Shown here one piece after another: positions 23,313 to 34,657 of a stretch of DNA of 64,000 nucleotides. The position numbers were made by a program, and so were the translations under genes. Below the pieces are notes generated by a model. That model saw only the letters and a program-made list of their open reading frames with translations. It searched no databases and had not been told where the DNA came from. Source of the DNA: Beta vulgaris subsp. vulgaris (lineage: Eukaryota > Streptophyta > Magnoliopsida > Caryophyllales > Amaranthaceae); NCBI RefSeq assembly GCF_026745355.1, contig NC_079209.1:36933846-36997845 (forward strand), given 5' to 3'. Numbering within the stretch: the stretch's first letter is position 1; the number at the start of each line of letters is the position of its first letter.

Positions 23313-24497
23313 GTTAGGACACACATACAAGCAACACAGGAAATACAAATCAAACATTCATAATTGAGCTTCTTTTATCTTAGGATTTAATAAGTGATGA
23401 CAACTTACAACCCAAGATACTTTCTTTTAATTCCAATCTTTCTTATTTTGTTGAACCTAGCCAACCATCAATCTTACCTTTCAAAGGCATAACTTGTCAA
23501 CTTACCAGATAAGACCCACAATCCTTATAAAGTAGTGAAAATAATACTTGTAAGGGAACACATGAATAAACATGTTTCAATCTCAATAATATATTAATTC
23601 CCCCATGTGAATTAATAAATAAAGTTCTCATCCACATGCTTGCATTAATAATTCCATACAAACATAACAATCTTTAACTCATAATAAATCTCATAATTAA
23701 CATGCTTGCACACAGGCATAAAACATGTGAAATCCAATCATACTAGAAATCACATATGAACTTATAAAGTTCATATACATGATACTACAACTTTTACTTC
23801 TTAAATCATGATACTAAATCACATATCACACAGGTTTGTACGTACCTTGTGTAAACTAGTTGATAGACCACCTTTAACTCCTTAAAAGTCACCTACTGAG
23901 TATTCTCCGCCTAAAATAATCAATATAAACTAAGATCAATACTCTTAAATAAAATAAGCAACTTTAAAATATTTAAATCCCCTTTAAACATATTCAAAAG
24001 TTGTTTTTATTTTAAAACTTCAATTACTTTTAGTTCCTAGTATAGTACTACCATACTAGTAATTAAAACTCTTAAAACTCCATTATTAAAACCTTTTTTT
24101 TAAAATTCCAGCAACTTATAAAATCATAAAATCCTCTTTAAATATATGTAAACATGCTTAAATTCATAATTTAAAACAATCTCATAGTGTACAACATACT
24201 ACTATGGTTTTCTAATAATTAATACCCAAAAAATCCATGCTTTGATGATTAAAAATTCAATCTAAAAATAATAAACAGATCTGAAATTTTATTCTTTTAA
24301 TATATAATATACATGAATCAAGATTATTTATTAAAATAGTAAATTAAAATCAATAATCATGATTAGCAGTAAAATAAAGCATAAAAACATATTCTTTAAT
24401 GAAAACTTGAGGAAGAAGAAAAGAAATTAACCAACAATTAAAGAACCAAGAAGAAGAGTGAAAGGCGCCGGAAATCAGGAAGGACATGGCAAGCAGC

Positions 24498-24852
24498 TAG
24501 AGGTGGGCATGGGCCGGGCCGGCACGCGGGCCGACCCAGCCCGACACGAGCCCGCTCGAGGCTCGACCCGACCCGTTGTCCGCTACGTGGGGCGCGGGCT
24601 TGTCACGGTCAAGAAATTTTACTCCTTTTCTTTGTTTTTTAGCCTAAAAATGTCAAAAATACAAAAAAAAAAAACATAAAAATATGGGCCAGGCCCGCAT
24701 GAAGCACGAGGCCGGCCCGTGGGCCTGGGCCGGGTCGTGGACCAATTTTTAAAATTTCAAGCCCGGCCCACCACTCATGGGCCTAGGTCCGGCCCGCCAT
24801 TTACAGCCTGCGGGCCAAGCCTGTGAACAGGCCTGGTCCATGCCCACCTCTA
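24498..24852. mobile_element. hAT-type MITE, 355 bp
   Basis: Terminal inverted repeats TAGAGGTGGGCATGG are perfect at both ends, followed by GC-rich subterminal GGGCCGG and GGCCCG words. Flanking bases CAAGCAGC and GCAGCAGC match at 6 of 8, consistent with an 8-bp duplication. It has no coding capacity; the GC-rich open frame across its left end is not a gene. It lies in the CT-rich leader of a family A LTR. Confidence 0.85.
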
Positions 24853-25188
24853 GCAGCAGCAGCGACGCCCAGATTAATGGGTGTGAAGGTTTTGTGACAT
24901 TTCTTGTTGAATAAGAAACATTACTTGCAGAAGAAGAAAACTTGAGAGAAGGAGAAATAAAGAAAATTGTGACGAGAGAGAAGAGATAAGGGCTGGCCGA
25001 AAACTTTGAGAGAGGAGAGAGAAAATAATCTTTGTGTGGGGTAAAATAATTGGGTATTAAGATATTTAAAGGAGGCTTCCTTTTGGGCTTAGGAAAAGGA
25101 GATTGGGATCAATTAAATTTGATGATGAATATGATAAATAAATTAGAACTCCTAACATCAAGATAACTCCTTTTTCCTAATCTACTTA

Positions 25189-25503
25189 GGTTTTGTTTGG
25201 TTGGAAGCTACTATCCTTGGAAATACAAATTCCTAGGAATTACATTATGAGTGTTGTGCTTGGTTGGAGGGAAATGGGAGACGCATAGGAAATACAAATT
25301 CCAAGAAAAATAGAATTTCTCATGAAACATGGGAAATCACTCACCAAGCCCTCCCTTGGTGAGTAATTTCCTAAGAAATGCAATTTCTTATGGTGTCAAC
25401 CAAACAATTTTGTCTAATTTCTAGGAAATTAACAAGGGAAAGAATTTCCCATGAAATGTAAATTTCCATGGGAAATTACTTCCCATGTGAACCAAACGAG
25501 GCC
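25189..25503. mobile_element. Tourist-like MITE (PIF/Harbinger), 315 bp
   Basis: The ends are GGTTTTGTTTGGTTGG and, in reverse, GGCCTCGTTTGGTTCAC. It is flanked by TTA on both sides (25186-25188 and 25504-25506). The intact family A LTR near 9530 shows the empty site (CACTTAGAATTTGGG), which confirms the insertion and the 3-bp duplication. Internal AAATTCC / GGAAATT words form many small inverted repeats. Confidence 0.85.
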
Positions 25504-25746
25504 TTAGAATTTTGGGTTCCTCAAGTCCATTTAGACTTCTTTTCGAAATCAAATTAGTATTTCAAATCTTTTTCAAAGCATACCTAAATAAAATATTTTT
25601 AACTTCCTTAAATTCTTAAAATAATTTCTTTTGACTTTTAAAATAGTCAACCTTCTTTAAATAAATAAATAAATTAAAACTAAATTATATTTAAATATAA
25701 ATATATAAATACTTAAATATATTTTATAAAATCCTTTTAAATTATG

Positions 25747-26280
25747 TTTAATGCAAACACTATGGCAGCTAACTCTAGATCGTGGGTAGGGTAATTAGCC
25801 TCATAAGGTTTCAACTGACGCGACGCATACGCATTTACCTTCTCATTCTGTTATAACATACATCCCAAACCATTATTCGAAGCATCACTATACACCTCAA
25901 ATCCCTCATTCCCATCAGGCAGGGTCAAAACATGCGCGGAGGTTAAACGTTCTTTCAAAATCTAAGGCTTCTTCACACTTTTCACTCCACTCAAATTTTG
26001 ACTCTTTCTTCATCAAGTTAGTCATGGGTCATGCTATCTTTGGGAAATCTCTCATAAATCTCCTATAATAGCCAGCAAGACCTAGAAAACTTCTAATGTC
26101 TAACACATTCTTTGGAGTTGGCCACTCGCTCACAGCTTGAATCTTAGCATGATCTACAGAGACTCCTTTCTTAGACACATATTGGCCCTAAAACGCTACT
26201 TTCTCCAAACAAAACTCACACTTAGAGAACTTGACGGTCCTTCCTAAGCGCCTCTAAAATAATCCTCAAGTGCTCATCAT
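25747..26280 (-). pseudogene. Family A pol fragment: RT C-terminus and RNase H start
   Basis: From 26280 down, frames in several phases give [50 protein letters not shown] and [13 protein letters not shown], then the RNase H start up to VFALK-like sequence at 25747. It is the continuation of the RT at 27688 across the CACTA insertion. Stops and shifts are frequent. The remaining RNase H residues may be those at 10290, separated by the LTR fragment. Confidence 0.8.
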
Positions 26281-27687
26281 CACTAGTGGAAAAAAACGGA
26301 AGGGCTGCGGTTAAAACAGCCCTAAGGCTATGTTTTTGGCCAGCAGCCCTTTCTGCGTTTTTAAACTGCAACCCTTCACAATGAAGGGTTGCGGTTGAGG
26401 CCCGAAAACGCAGCCCTTCCATATTGGAAGGGCTGCGTTTTGTGCCTAAAACGCAACCCTTCTTTGTACAAAGGGCTGCATTTTTGGCACAAAAATGCAG
26501 CCCTTTCGACCCATAAAATAATAAAAAAATATATTTTTTTTTTGACATTTTTTTACTCTTAAATATATCAAGAAATTTACAACAGAGAAAATCAACAAGA
26601 ACAATCGAAATTTATAGATCTGAAAATGAAAAAAAAATAACGAAAATGAAAAACGGGAACGGAAATGAAAAAAAATAACGAAAATGAAAAAATGAACCAA
26701 CATGGAAAAAAACGGAACAGAAAATGAAAAAATAGGGAACAAAAATGAAAAAAAAATCAAACACAAAAATTCAGAATGACAGAAATACATAATACTCAAA
26801 CAAAAATGAGAATTAAACTCAAAAATTACAAACACACAAATTTAGAATGACAGAAAATGAAAAAAAAGAACAAAAACGAAAATGAAAACTAAACAAAACT
26901 CAAACTCAAACATAGATCTGAAAAAAACTCACAAATTACAATCAAGTGTTTTCTCAACCATGATTTTTTCAACGTCTGCTTTCTTGTGCATGGTGCGGCG
27001 GATGGCGGGGCGGTTCCGACATTAATCCCGAGGAAAGTACTTGATGTCGAAGACGGTGTCGGCGGAAGGAATGATGGCTTCGTGAGTGATTGTGGCGGCG
27101 CAGAAAGGGCGATACTCCGGCTCCCTAGGAACAGAGGACTTGTACTCGGGGGATGCGCAAGGCCCTGTGATCTTTCATGGCGCTTTCACGTATCGCGTCA
27201 GGGATTTCAGCCATGATTTCGGTGCGTTTGTTGATGACATCGTTCGCTGTCGATGGTGTGGTGTTGTTGGTGGTACGTGAAAACAGTGTGGGGTTGACTG
27301 AAGAAGATGAGAGGAGAGGGAGGAGAGAGGCGTGAAATGAGGAGAGAAACCTGAAATGAGGAGAGAGGAGACAGACCAATCTCAAATAACAAACCCTAAA
27401 GCCTTGCAATTTCTTTAAAATTAAAATCATTTTTTAAAAAAAAAAAGCCCATAAAGGGCTGCGTTTTTTTTTTAAAAAATGCAGCCCTTTATTACTTAAA
27501 GGGATGCGTTTTTAAAAAACCGCAGCCCTTTATTACTTAAAGGGCTGCGGTTTTCGGCTAACCGCAACCCTTCGTTTACGAAGGACTGTGGATTTTGGGC
27601 TAACCGCAACCCTTCACTATTAAGGGTTGCATTTTTAGAAAAACGCAGCCCTTGCACAGCAGCCCTTCTGTTTTTTTTCCCCTAGTG
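26281..27687. mobile_element. Non-autonomous CACTA element, 1.4 kb
   Basis: It starts CACTAGTGGAAAAAAACGG and ends, in reverse, CACTAGGGGAAAAAAAACAG, with a perfect CAT duplication at 26278-26280 and 27688-27690. Both ends carry arrays of AAGGGCTGCGTTTT words in both orientations (26300-26510 and 27448-27660), the likely transposase-binding sites. The middle has an A-rich tract and a GC-richer leader-like piece near 26990-27350 but no transposase. It interrupts the family A reverse transcriptase in the YSRNEVEH region. Confidence 0.92.
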
Positions 27688-28842
27688 CATGTTCTACCTC
27701 GTTCCTCGAATATATTAGTATGTCATCAATGAAAACTTATCCAGAAGCTCATGGAAAATCCTATTCATCAATTCCATAAATATAGCAGGAGCATTGGTTA
27801 ACCCAAATGGCATTACAGTGAACTCATAGTGACCATAACGCGTTCTAAAGGCAGTCTTAGGTACATCCTCATCAGCTACCCTCAATTGGTGATACTCCAA
27901 ACACAAATCAATCTTCGAGAACATACTCGCTCCATTTAACTGATCGAATAGGTCATCTATTCTAGGCAAAGGATACTTGTTCTTGATGGTTACATTGTTC
28001 GGTTCCCTATAGTCAATACACAACCTCATACTTCCATTCCCTTTCTTCACAAATAATACAGGAGCTCCCCAAGGTGATGCACTAGGCCTCGTATAGCCCT
28101 TATCCAGTAATTCTTGCAATTACATCTTCAGTTCCCTATAGCCATTCTATAAGGTGCCTTAGATATAGGTGCAGTTCCAGGTGCAGTTCCAGGAACTAAG
28201 TCTATGGTGAACTCCACAGCTCTCGCAGGTGGCATACCTGAAATCTTACTCGGAAATACATCCATAAACTCATTCACAATTGGAACATCCTCAATATTCA
28301 CTCCAACTTCCTTACTCACATCCTGCACACTATAGAAAAATAATTCACACCCCTTTTTCATCAACTTCCTCACTTGTACCGCAGAAATAACCCTAAAGTT
28401 TTTAGGCTTTTCAAAACGTTTATAGGAGGTCAATTTTCCCAAAGGGTTTCTCAACACTACTTTCTGAACTTCACAGTCTATATTGTCCTTGTAAAGACTT
28501 AACCAGTTCATCCCAAGAATAACATCCAGGTGTCCCAGATTGAACTTCCTTAGTCAAACCTTGCTCAAATATTTGAGCCTTTAACTCCTCGATGACTACT
28601 TCCTTAGGTGCAAACCTAGACAATGCTATGAACTTGCTATAATGCTCGGAGATGGTCATGCTCCCCATCCTAAGGTTGATAAACTCTTGGGTCTTCAGTT
28701 TCCTCGTAAAAGTAGGGTAAAATTTTCCTCTTAAAGCAGCAATAAAGGATTCCCAATTAAACTCTTCCACAACACTAAGTCTATTTCCATTTTCTTTCCA
28801 TCATAATTCAGCTTCATCTTTGAGATACATGTTATTATAAAG
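27688..28842 (-). pseudogene. Family A gag, protease and RT fragment
   Basis: From 28842 down: Gag capsid pieces (NMYLKDEAEL, stop, WKENGNRLSVV; then ALRGKFYPTFTRK and FINLRMGSMTISEHYSKF). A deletion near 28545 joins Gag (LTKEVQ) directly to the protease end ([18 protein letters not shown]), so the active site and zinc knuckle are missing. RT follows in 28119-27715 with [23 protein letters not shown] and [20 protein letters not shown], up to the CACTA insertion in YSRNEVEH. In [12 protein letters not shown] the usual RSG is changed. At 28843 it meets, in opposite orientation, the LTR of element D. Confidence 0.85.
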
Positions 28843-30093
28843 GATTGATATTATGTTGGATTTTACATGTTTTATGCCTGTGTAAGAACATATTAAGTAT
28901 GAGATTTAATTATGAGATTTACATCATGTTTGTATGGAATATTGATGCAAGCATGTTGGTTGGGAACTTTATTTATTAATTCACATAGGGGAATTATTAT
29001 ATATATTGGTTTGGATCATGATTGAATCATGTATCCCCTTATATTATTATTTTCACTACTCTATAAGGATTATGGGCCTTATTTGGTAAGTTGATAATTT
29101 ATACTTTTGAAAGGTAAGTTGGTTGTTGGGTAGGTTTAAGAAATGAAAAGGATTGGACTAAAGAAGGAATTAATCTTGGGTTGTAAGCTGTATGATCACT
29201 TATTTAATCCTAAGATAAAAGAAATAAAGTTGTGGATGTTTGATTATAGTTTATATGTGTTGCTTGTATGTCATAATAAGTAATAATTGGCAAATCATGT
29301 AAAGTGAAACTTGGATAGTAATAAATTTAGACTGGTGCATGTCTGAAATTGGACAATTAGGAGTTGGGGTACATGATGAGCGGGCCATGGATTTTTATGG
29401 GTTCGGATTGATCATTGTTCTTATTTTTATTTAAAAAAGTTCCTTGATATCGTAGGTCATGGGAATACGGAGTCGCCCCCGTATTTCGTCTTCCAAAAGG
29501 AAAGTTGGTTTTTAGTTAGACACTCGGTCCAATGACTATTCCATTAGAGTAATAAAAAAGTTGGTAAAGTTTAATTCAGTAAAAGTTATCTGCAGATGTT
29601 ATGTTGTTATTTTTTCCTACTTAATATTTATCAGTATCATGTTAGGAATGTTTATTCATTATTATGTAGTACTCAGCTTTGCTGACTACATGTTTTCTTT
29701 GTATGTGTTGATCATGGCTTTGCCTTATTGATCCTGTGATGATCCATTCTTGGTGAGCAATTTCTCTAGTGCATTGACATCTACATGTGTGCAGATGATG
29801 CATCATGGGTTTCCAGAGTGCAGATCTTGTCTAGCATGTTGATTTATTTACTGTTTCATAGTTGATACATTTATATTTAAGTTTGGTTTGAAGTTAACGT
29901 TAACAGTGTTGTTTGGTTTTAAAGTTACTATTTTACTTATTATATTTTAATTCTAAAGTTTAGTTATATGTTTTCCTCTGCAAAATTCTGAATAAGCCGA
30001 TACGTTATCATACGGGCGATAATGCTTTGATGATTCTCTAGTCTTATATTTGAAAAGTATTTTTGGAAAAGAGAGAATTATCGGGGTGTTACA
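28843..30093 (+). mobile_element. 5' LTR of element D (family A), 5'-truncated
   Basis: The plus-strand match to the family A LTR begins abruptly at GATTGATATTATG and ends TATCGGGGTGTTACA. The first half (promoter, leader and donor) is missing. Hairpin TCAGC/GCTGA at 29673-29685 and acceptor-like TGTGCAG ending at 29794 are kept. It is highly similar to 46489-47735, its probable 3' partner. Confidence 0.85.
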
Positions 30094-30096
30094 AAG

Positions 30097-30110
30097 TGGT
30101 ATCTGGGAGC
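30097..30110 (+). promoter_or_regulatory. Primer-binding site of element D, variant
   Basis: TGGTATCTGGGAGC lies three bases after the LTR. It resembles the initiator-tRNA type TGGTATCAGAGC but has altered, two-base-longer spacing. Element F has nearly the same variant at 54304. Confidence 0.7.
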
Positions 30111-30618
30111 TTTTAGGTTATTTTAAAAATTTTAGGCGCCTAACTAATTAGTGATTTAAATAAATTTCTTAAAATTAAGCTCCTACTCATTTGTTATGTT
30201 CAAATTAATATTTAAATCACGTTATTATTCTTCAATTAGCCTTCGAAAAATTTTATTCAAAAATAATAATAAGGTCCAAAATTCCAAAAAAAAATTATGT
30301 GCAATGTTTTTTTTATTTAATTATGTTTGAAAATTATACCTATTATTGTTTATTATTTTAATACTTCTAGTTTATTTTATTTTGTTGTGTTGTGAGAATG
30401 AGTAGTATACGAAGGGCATATAGGATAGAAATATAATATGTCTGCATTAAATAGTTAGTTCAGCATGATTATATTTTTCTTCCCTGCTAATTGTTTATAT
30501 TCTTGTGTCTATGTTGTTGGTGGTAACTACTTATTGTTTATTATTGTTGGGAATTGCTTTCAGGGAGAGTACTATATATATCTATTGGAATATGTTTATT
30601 TGTTGTAGATCCCTAACC
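30111..30618 (+). other. Element D leader, non-coding
   Basis: AT-rich leader after the primer-binding site. A block with GTAGTATACGAAGGGCATAT (30393-30412) is repeated in element F near 59100. No gene is recognised. Confidence 0.5.
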
Positions 30619-30887
30619 ATGTCAGCCAATCGATATAATAGAGTAGAAAGCTACCGTAATCCCATTATCATAAGTGGTGATGAAGGTGATGGAAATAACT
30701 ACACTAGCCTAGAATATGTTGTGTGTAATGTGTTAAGAGCAGGTATGGAAAGCGATGATGAGCTCATTGTGGAGTTTGACCGTGTTAATATGTCTATTGT
30801 AACACTGAGGACATAGACGAGTTCGACGATGAGATCTTCACACCTGAACGGTACAAGGAATCTAAGGACAAGAATGATAATGTTTAA
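30619..30887 (+). CDS. Leader ORF of family A element D, unknown
   Basis: The ATG at 30619 opens 65 codons: MSANRYNRVESYRNPIIISG, acidic DEGDGNN, YTSLEYVV and DDELIVEFDRVN. After a stop at 30814-30816, another phase goes on at once with DEFDDEIFTPERYKESKDKN to a stop at 30885. Element F has the same protein in the same place (59418-59856), sharing NRV, NPI, YTSLE, an EFD block, DE(I/M)FTP and KDxND. The distance between blocks shows element D has lost the middle. It lies between primer-binding site and gag. No known domain is recognised; it is small, acidic and lacks a membrane segment or signal peptide. Confidence 0.5.
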
Positions 30888-30914
30888 CCTTAGATCACCG
30901 TTTATGTATTTATG

Positions 30915-30916
<2 letters not shown>

Positions 30917-30955
<39 letters not shown>

Positions 30956-30976
30956 TATATATATATATATATATAA
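30917..30976. repeat. (AT)n microsatellite
   Basis: Two AT runs separated by a TTAATATA break, in the leader of element D. The reading frame across it (Ile-Tyr repeats) is an artefact. Confidence 0.9.
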
Positions 30977-31413
30977 TGTTGGATAGTTGGCCAATAGTGA
31001 TTAAATTTATCTTATAATACTTATAAATTTTTTTTTAGGAAGATATAATGTTATAGTTACAACAATTATTTAATAATACACTTTTGGAGGAATAAAAGTT
31101 AAATATTTATTTATTCGAGTGAGCAAGAATTTATTCTGGGCACATTTTGGGAATCTTTTTATGATTTAATTTTTATTGTGTGATTAAATTCCTATTTGTT
31201 GTTTTCCACGTGTGTGTTTTAATGTGAATATTTTCTCATGAATGATTATGTGGTTGCTAAAGAACATTTTGTGTTATACTTGGAACTCTTTGAGAAATAA
31301 TTTGTTGATGCGATCTTGTTTGATCAAATCAAATGTTGCCTTCCTATATTGGCATATAAGTTATGTTTTGAAACCTAAAGTAGAGTTACATTAATTTCAG
31401 GTCGCGCAGTAGG

Positions 31414-31570
31414 ATGACTAAAAGTAATAACGACCTAGTTCCTGCTATTCACCTCTTGGCGGAAAAACTAACTCGGGAGAGAGCTGAGCGTTCCAATTCT
31501 GTTGGGGATATGTTTGAGAGGTTAGCTAAGGTTAAGCCACCATACTATATAAGGAGCAAGCTTACCCTAC
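31414..31570 (+). pseudogene. Element D Gag N-terminus
   Basis: The ATG at 31414 starts MTKSNNDLVPAIHLLAEKLT, then RERAERSNSVGDMFERLAKV, a gypsy Gag N-terminus. An acceptor-like TTAATTTCAG precedes it (31391-31400). The frame runs to 31570, where element C is inserted, and resumes at 39626 in the capsid core. The matching start in element F has ATG changed to GTG. Confidence 0.75.
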
Positions 31571-34208
31571 TGTAACAACCCTCCCTAGTTAGCAGCTTAA
31601 TTAAGACTAACTCTAATTAATTAAAGGAATAAGCTACTAATTAGAGATGCTGTTAGTACAGATTTCTAACCACCCTACCTTTGGACGGTTAAGAATTTGC
31701 ATATATCTGAGCTTAGTTCATGAAATCCACTTTAAAATACTGACTTATTACATCGTAGTCTAAATATTTAAGATTCGAGTTTAAAAATATATGTTACATC
31801 ACATAGTGAATTTATAATGTAACATAACGCAGCAGTAACACATATATCACGAACTTTCCAGACTAAGCAAATCTTTGACCTTCAGTTTACTCCTGCAAAA
31901 CAACTGAATCTGCCCCACCAGGACAGGTTCAAAGGAACAAAACAGTCAGCTTACGCTGGTACCCAAGTCCCACCAGTTCACCAAATATTAAGGTGGCGGA
32001 AATAGATTTTCATTTTTAAATAGTATCATAATCAATGAATCTCAATATTTCTTTGCTATAAAATATCATAACATCCCTCCTTCGTAATTTAATAGCATAA
32101 TGGCATCCATACAATATAACAAAAAACTTTCCAAGAACAATACTTATATTTTTTCAATACTCACTTAAATACATTAATTACAAAACTCAAAATCTTTTAA
32201 TTTGGGAAGGAACACGAATGGAAACTTTTTGAGGGACGTCTCCCTGCTTTTCTTAACTTCTTCTTGCAAGACTTCCTAGGTCATGACCCTATATAACAGA
32301 GCAATACCCGCTCCGGAGCAATACTCGCTCTAATGATTCAAAGAGCAAACCCGCTCTACAATTGTTGTTCATCACTGCTGATGCAGCTACTTCCTTTTTT
32401 TTTTAAATAGTCATTACTTATACTTAATTATATTCAAAACTTCCTTTTCCAATACTTGATCAACCAACTTACTACTCAACTTAACTTAATTATCAAAACA
32501 AGTTCTGAAAACACACTTGCTATGTCAAGTTCCACTATGTTTGGAAAGGTAACTTAACAACCATAGTTCGAAAGGATGTGAGAGTGAACAAAGGTGGTTA
32601 AAGGATGGTTTAACAAGATATGGCAGTAGGTGAAAGGTTCATAAAATGAACTTAACATATGGAAGATTACTTCACACAAATAGAACATAGGTCCATTCAG
32701 ATGGTTCTCGATTTGGTGTTGTTAACAATGGTTCTATGCGATGAATTGATAGGACTTCTTGAGTTTAGCCAAAGTTTAGGATTCTAACTTCATATATATG
32801 TAATTACAGTAGGTATTCACAAAGAGAAACACATTGAAAGGGTCGAAGGCACAAAGGTTTACAAGTCCAAAAATAGTTAAGCGAAAAGTCGAGTTTTTAG
32901 GTGTAGTTTTCTTCTCAAAAGAGGTTATATTCAATCTACGAAAAAGATGTGTTACAAGGTCATTAAGCAGCAATATAAGTGTATTTATAGGAGGTTATCA
33001 TGTAAGGGTAACAACAACGGAAGCGCTTAATACCAAAACACAATCGAAATAGAAACACGGTTAAATCGGTTTTTAAGAGGAACTTGACATGCAACGGTTT
33101 TTTTCATTCGAAGTCATCAATCACAAAGTATAATTAACATATTGAAATCACATACTTATAACTCATTATCAAAATAATAAGTTTCTCCACACAAACATAT
33201 TCGTAGCTCAATAATCTCCATAAACAAGTGTTATGACAAAAATTGAGAAAATAAGCTTTAACGGTGGTTCTTGTGTACCTTAATTTTGGTGTTTAGGAAA
33301 TTAAACCTTGCTTAGCAACCTTTAGTATTCCTCCTGCAACCTCCTAAGACCTTAATAGAAACATTCATTACCTTAGAGTTAGTAATGAACCCAAAGAAAT
33401 CAAATTTAAAGCCAATATACCTCATGCATGCTGAAATTAAGCCATGTCTCACCTTCTTTAGTTTTTCTTAGGTTTATAGTGATGAAACCTTAAAACTAAT
33501 GCCTGCCCAGTGTTAAAGACACCTTGAAGAATCTATGTAAGTGTTTGCATGCGAAAAACCAGAGCAAAGAACCAAGGAAACAAGCTGCCAAAACAGCCTT
33601 GCTAAGACGCCAGATATGGCGTGAGAAAAGAGAGAGAAGAAGAAGATGTTTTCTTGTGTTTGTTTGTGAGATGATTTGATGATACTGAATGAGGATCTTC
33701 CCCTCTTATATATGCAGAATGGGTAAGGGTGAACTTGTCATTTTCGGTTTAGTATTAGGGGCAAAATCGTCCTTTCACTCGCTTATGTACTAACCAGATT
33801 TTTCCAAAGCTTCAACTCGGATTTTCTTCCTTAATTCCTTCCTAATCCTTAATTATTCTTAACTAAATCTCTCCCAAGTATACCACATACCTAATGAAGA
33901 CATCTTAACCTAATCAATTCCTTAATCTCACTTCCTCGAATAACAAATCGATATCAAATACTAACACAAATCCCATAATTCTGAGACGATATTCAATATT
34001 CCTAGCTTAATCCATAAATTACTTAGTTATCACATAGCTCATGTTATTAGTTAGCTAATAACACAAAATATCCACGTTAGCAACAAATTCACATAACATT
34101 TATTTACACTTTCGTATCGACACAGTTTAATTTAATCGTCTACTTATCATTAATTAATTATTGCGGATTATTGATTCTAATATTAGCTTAATAATTCAGG
34201 CTATTACA
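31571..34208 (-). mobile_element. 3' LTR of element C (2.64 kb)
   Basis: Both termini are present. On the minus strand it has TATATAAG at 33705-33712, donor-like TTAAG|GTACAC at 33278, a CAGC/GCTG hairpin at 31946-31959 and acceptor-like TTGTTTTGCAG ending at 31893. Its shared part with 37582-39620 is almost identical. Open frames in both copies reading KGSKAQRFTSPK are shared LTR sequence, not a gene. Confidence 0.9.
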
Positions 34209-34223
34209 CTCTACCACCCTTAA
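34209..34223 (-). promoter_or_regulatory. Polypurine tract of element C
   Basis: On the minus strand TTTAAGGGTGGTAGAG directly precedes the 3' LTR. It is less pure than usual for a polypurine tract, having two T interruptions. The GACGAAACTTC block lies before it. Confidence 0.65.
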
Positions 34224-34255
34224 AGAAGTTTCGTCCCGAAACTAAACATACCTTG

Positions 34256-34657
34256 GAACAACTGGGGTATCGCTCTTGCATATCTCTTTCTTTTCCCAGG
34301 TTGCTTCTTCGTTCCGATGATTGGTCCAATACTTTAACTAAAGGTATGGTTTGGTTTCGCAACACTTTTTCTCGTTTATCCAGAATCCTTATAGGCCTCT
34401 CCTCATAACACAACGATTCGTTTATCTGCAATGGTTCGTAGGATAGTACATGTGAAGGGTCATGTATATATTTCCGTAGTTGCGAGACGTGAAAAACATT
34501 GTGCACCTAGACAGTTCTATTGGTAAGGCTAATTCATATGCGACTTCACCATTCTTGCAAAATCTCAATGGTCCTATGAATTTAGGACTCAATTTTCCTC
34601 GCAGCCCAAATCTTTTCACCCCTTTAGTAGGTGAAACACGGAGAAACACTTTATCCC
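34256..34657 (-). pseudogene. Element C integrase C-terminus and chromodomain
   Basis: Frames in two phases give the GPY/F-like part (KLSPKFIGPLRFCKNGEVAY), the join MHNVFHVSQLRKYIHDPSH and EERPIRILDKREKVLRNQTI. The chromodomain follows in a shifted frame with WEKERDMQERYP-like sequence around 34300-34260. It belongs to the same chromovirus type as element B but is clearly a different family. Confidence 0.75.

Larger units (their letters stand above)
23313..25746 (-). mobile_element. Family A LTR fragment, part 2 (after element B)
   Basis: This continues the LTR interrupted at 11473 and follows the complete copy at 8042-9767. It has a donor-like CAAG|GTACGT at 23845 and carries two MITEs. 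At the right it stops at AAATTATG, about ten bases short of the terminal GATTACA, and abuts an RNase H fragment. I infer a deletion or aberrant insertion into pol. Confidence 0.8.

Noticed and set aside
26446..26835. Phe-rich 129-codon frame, membrane-like
   Set aside because: It is the reverse of an A-rich GAAAATGAAAAA tract in a CACTA interior; hydrophobicity follows from the poly-A composition.
30829..31017. Ile-Tyr repeat frame
   Set aside because: It is a translation of the (AT)n microsatellite.
32834..33052. Matching 72-76-codon frames at 32834-33052 and 38242-38472
   Set aside because: They are the same LTR region in the two LTRs of element C, with no domain and on the strand opposite to the element.
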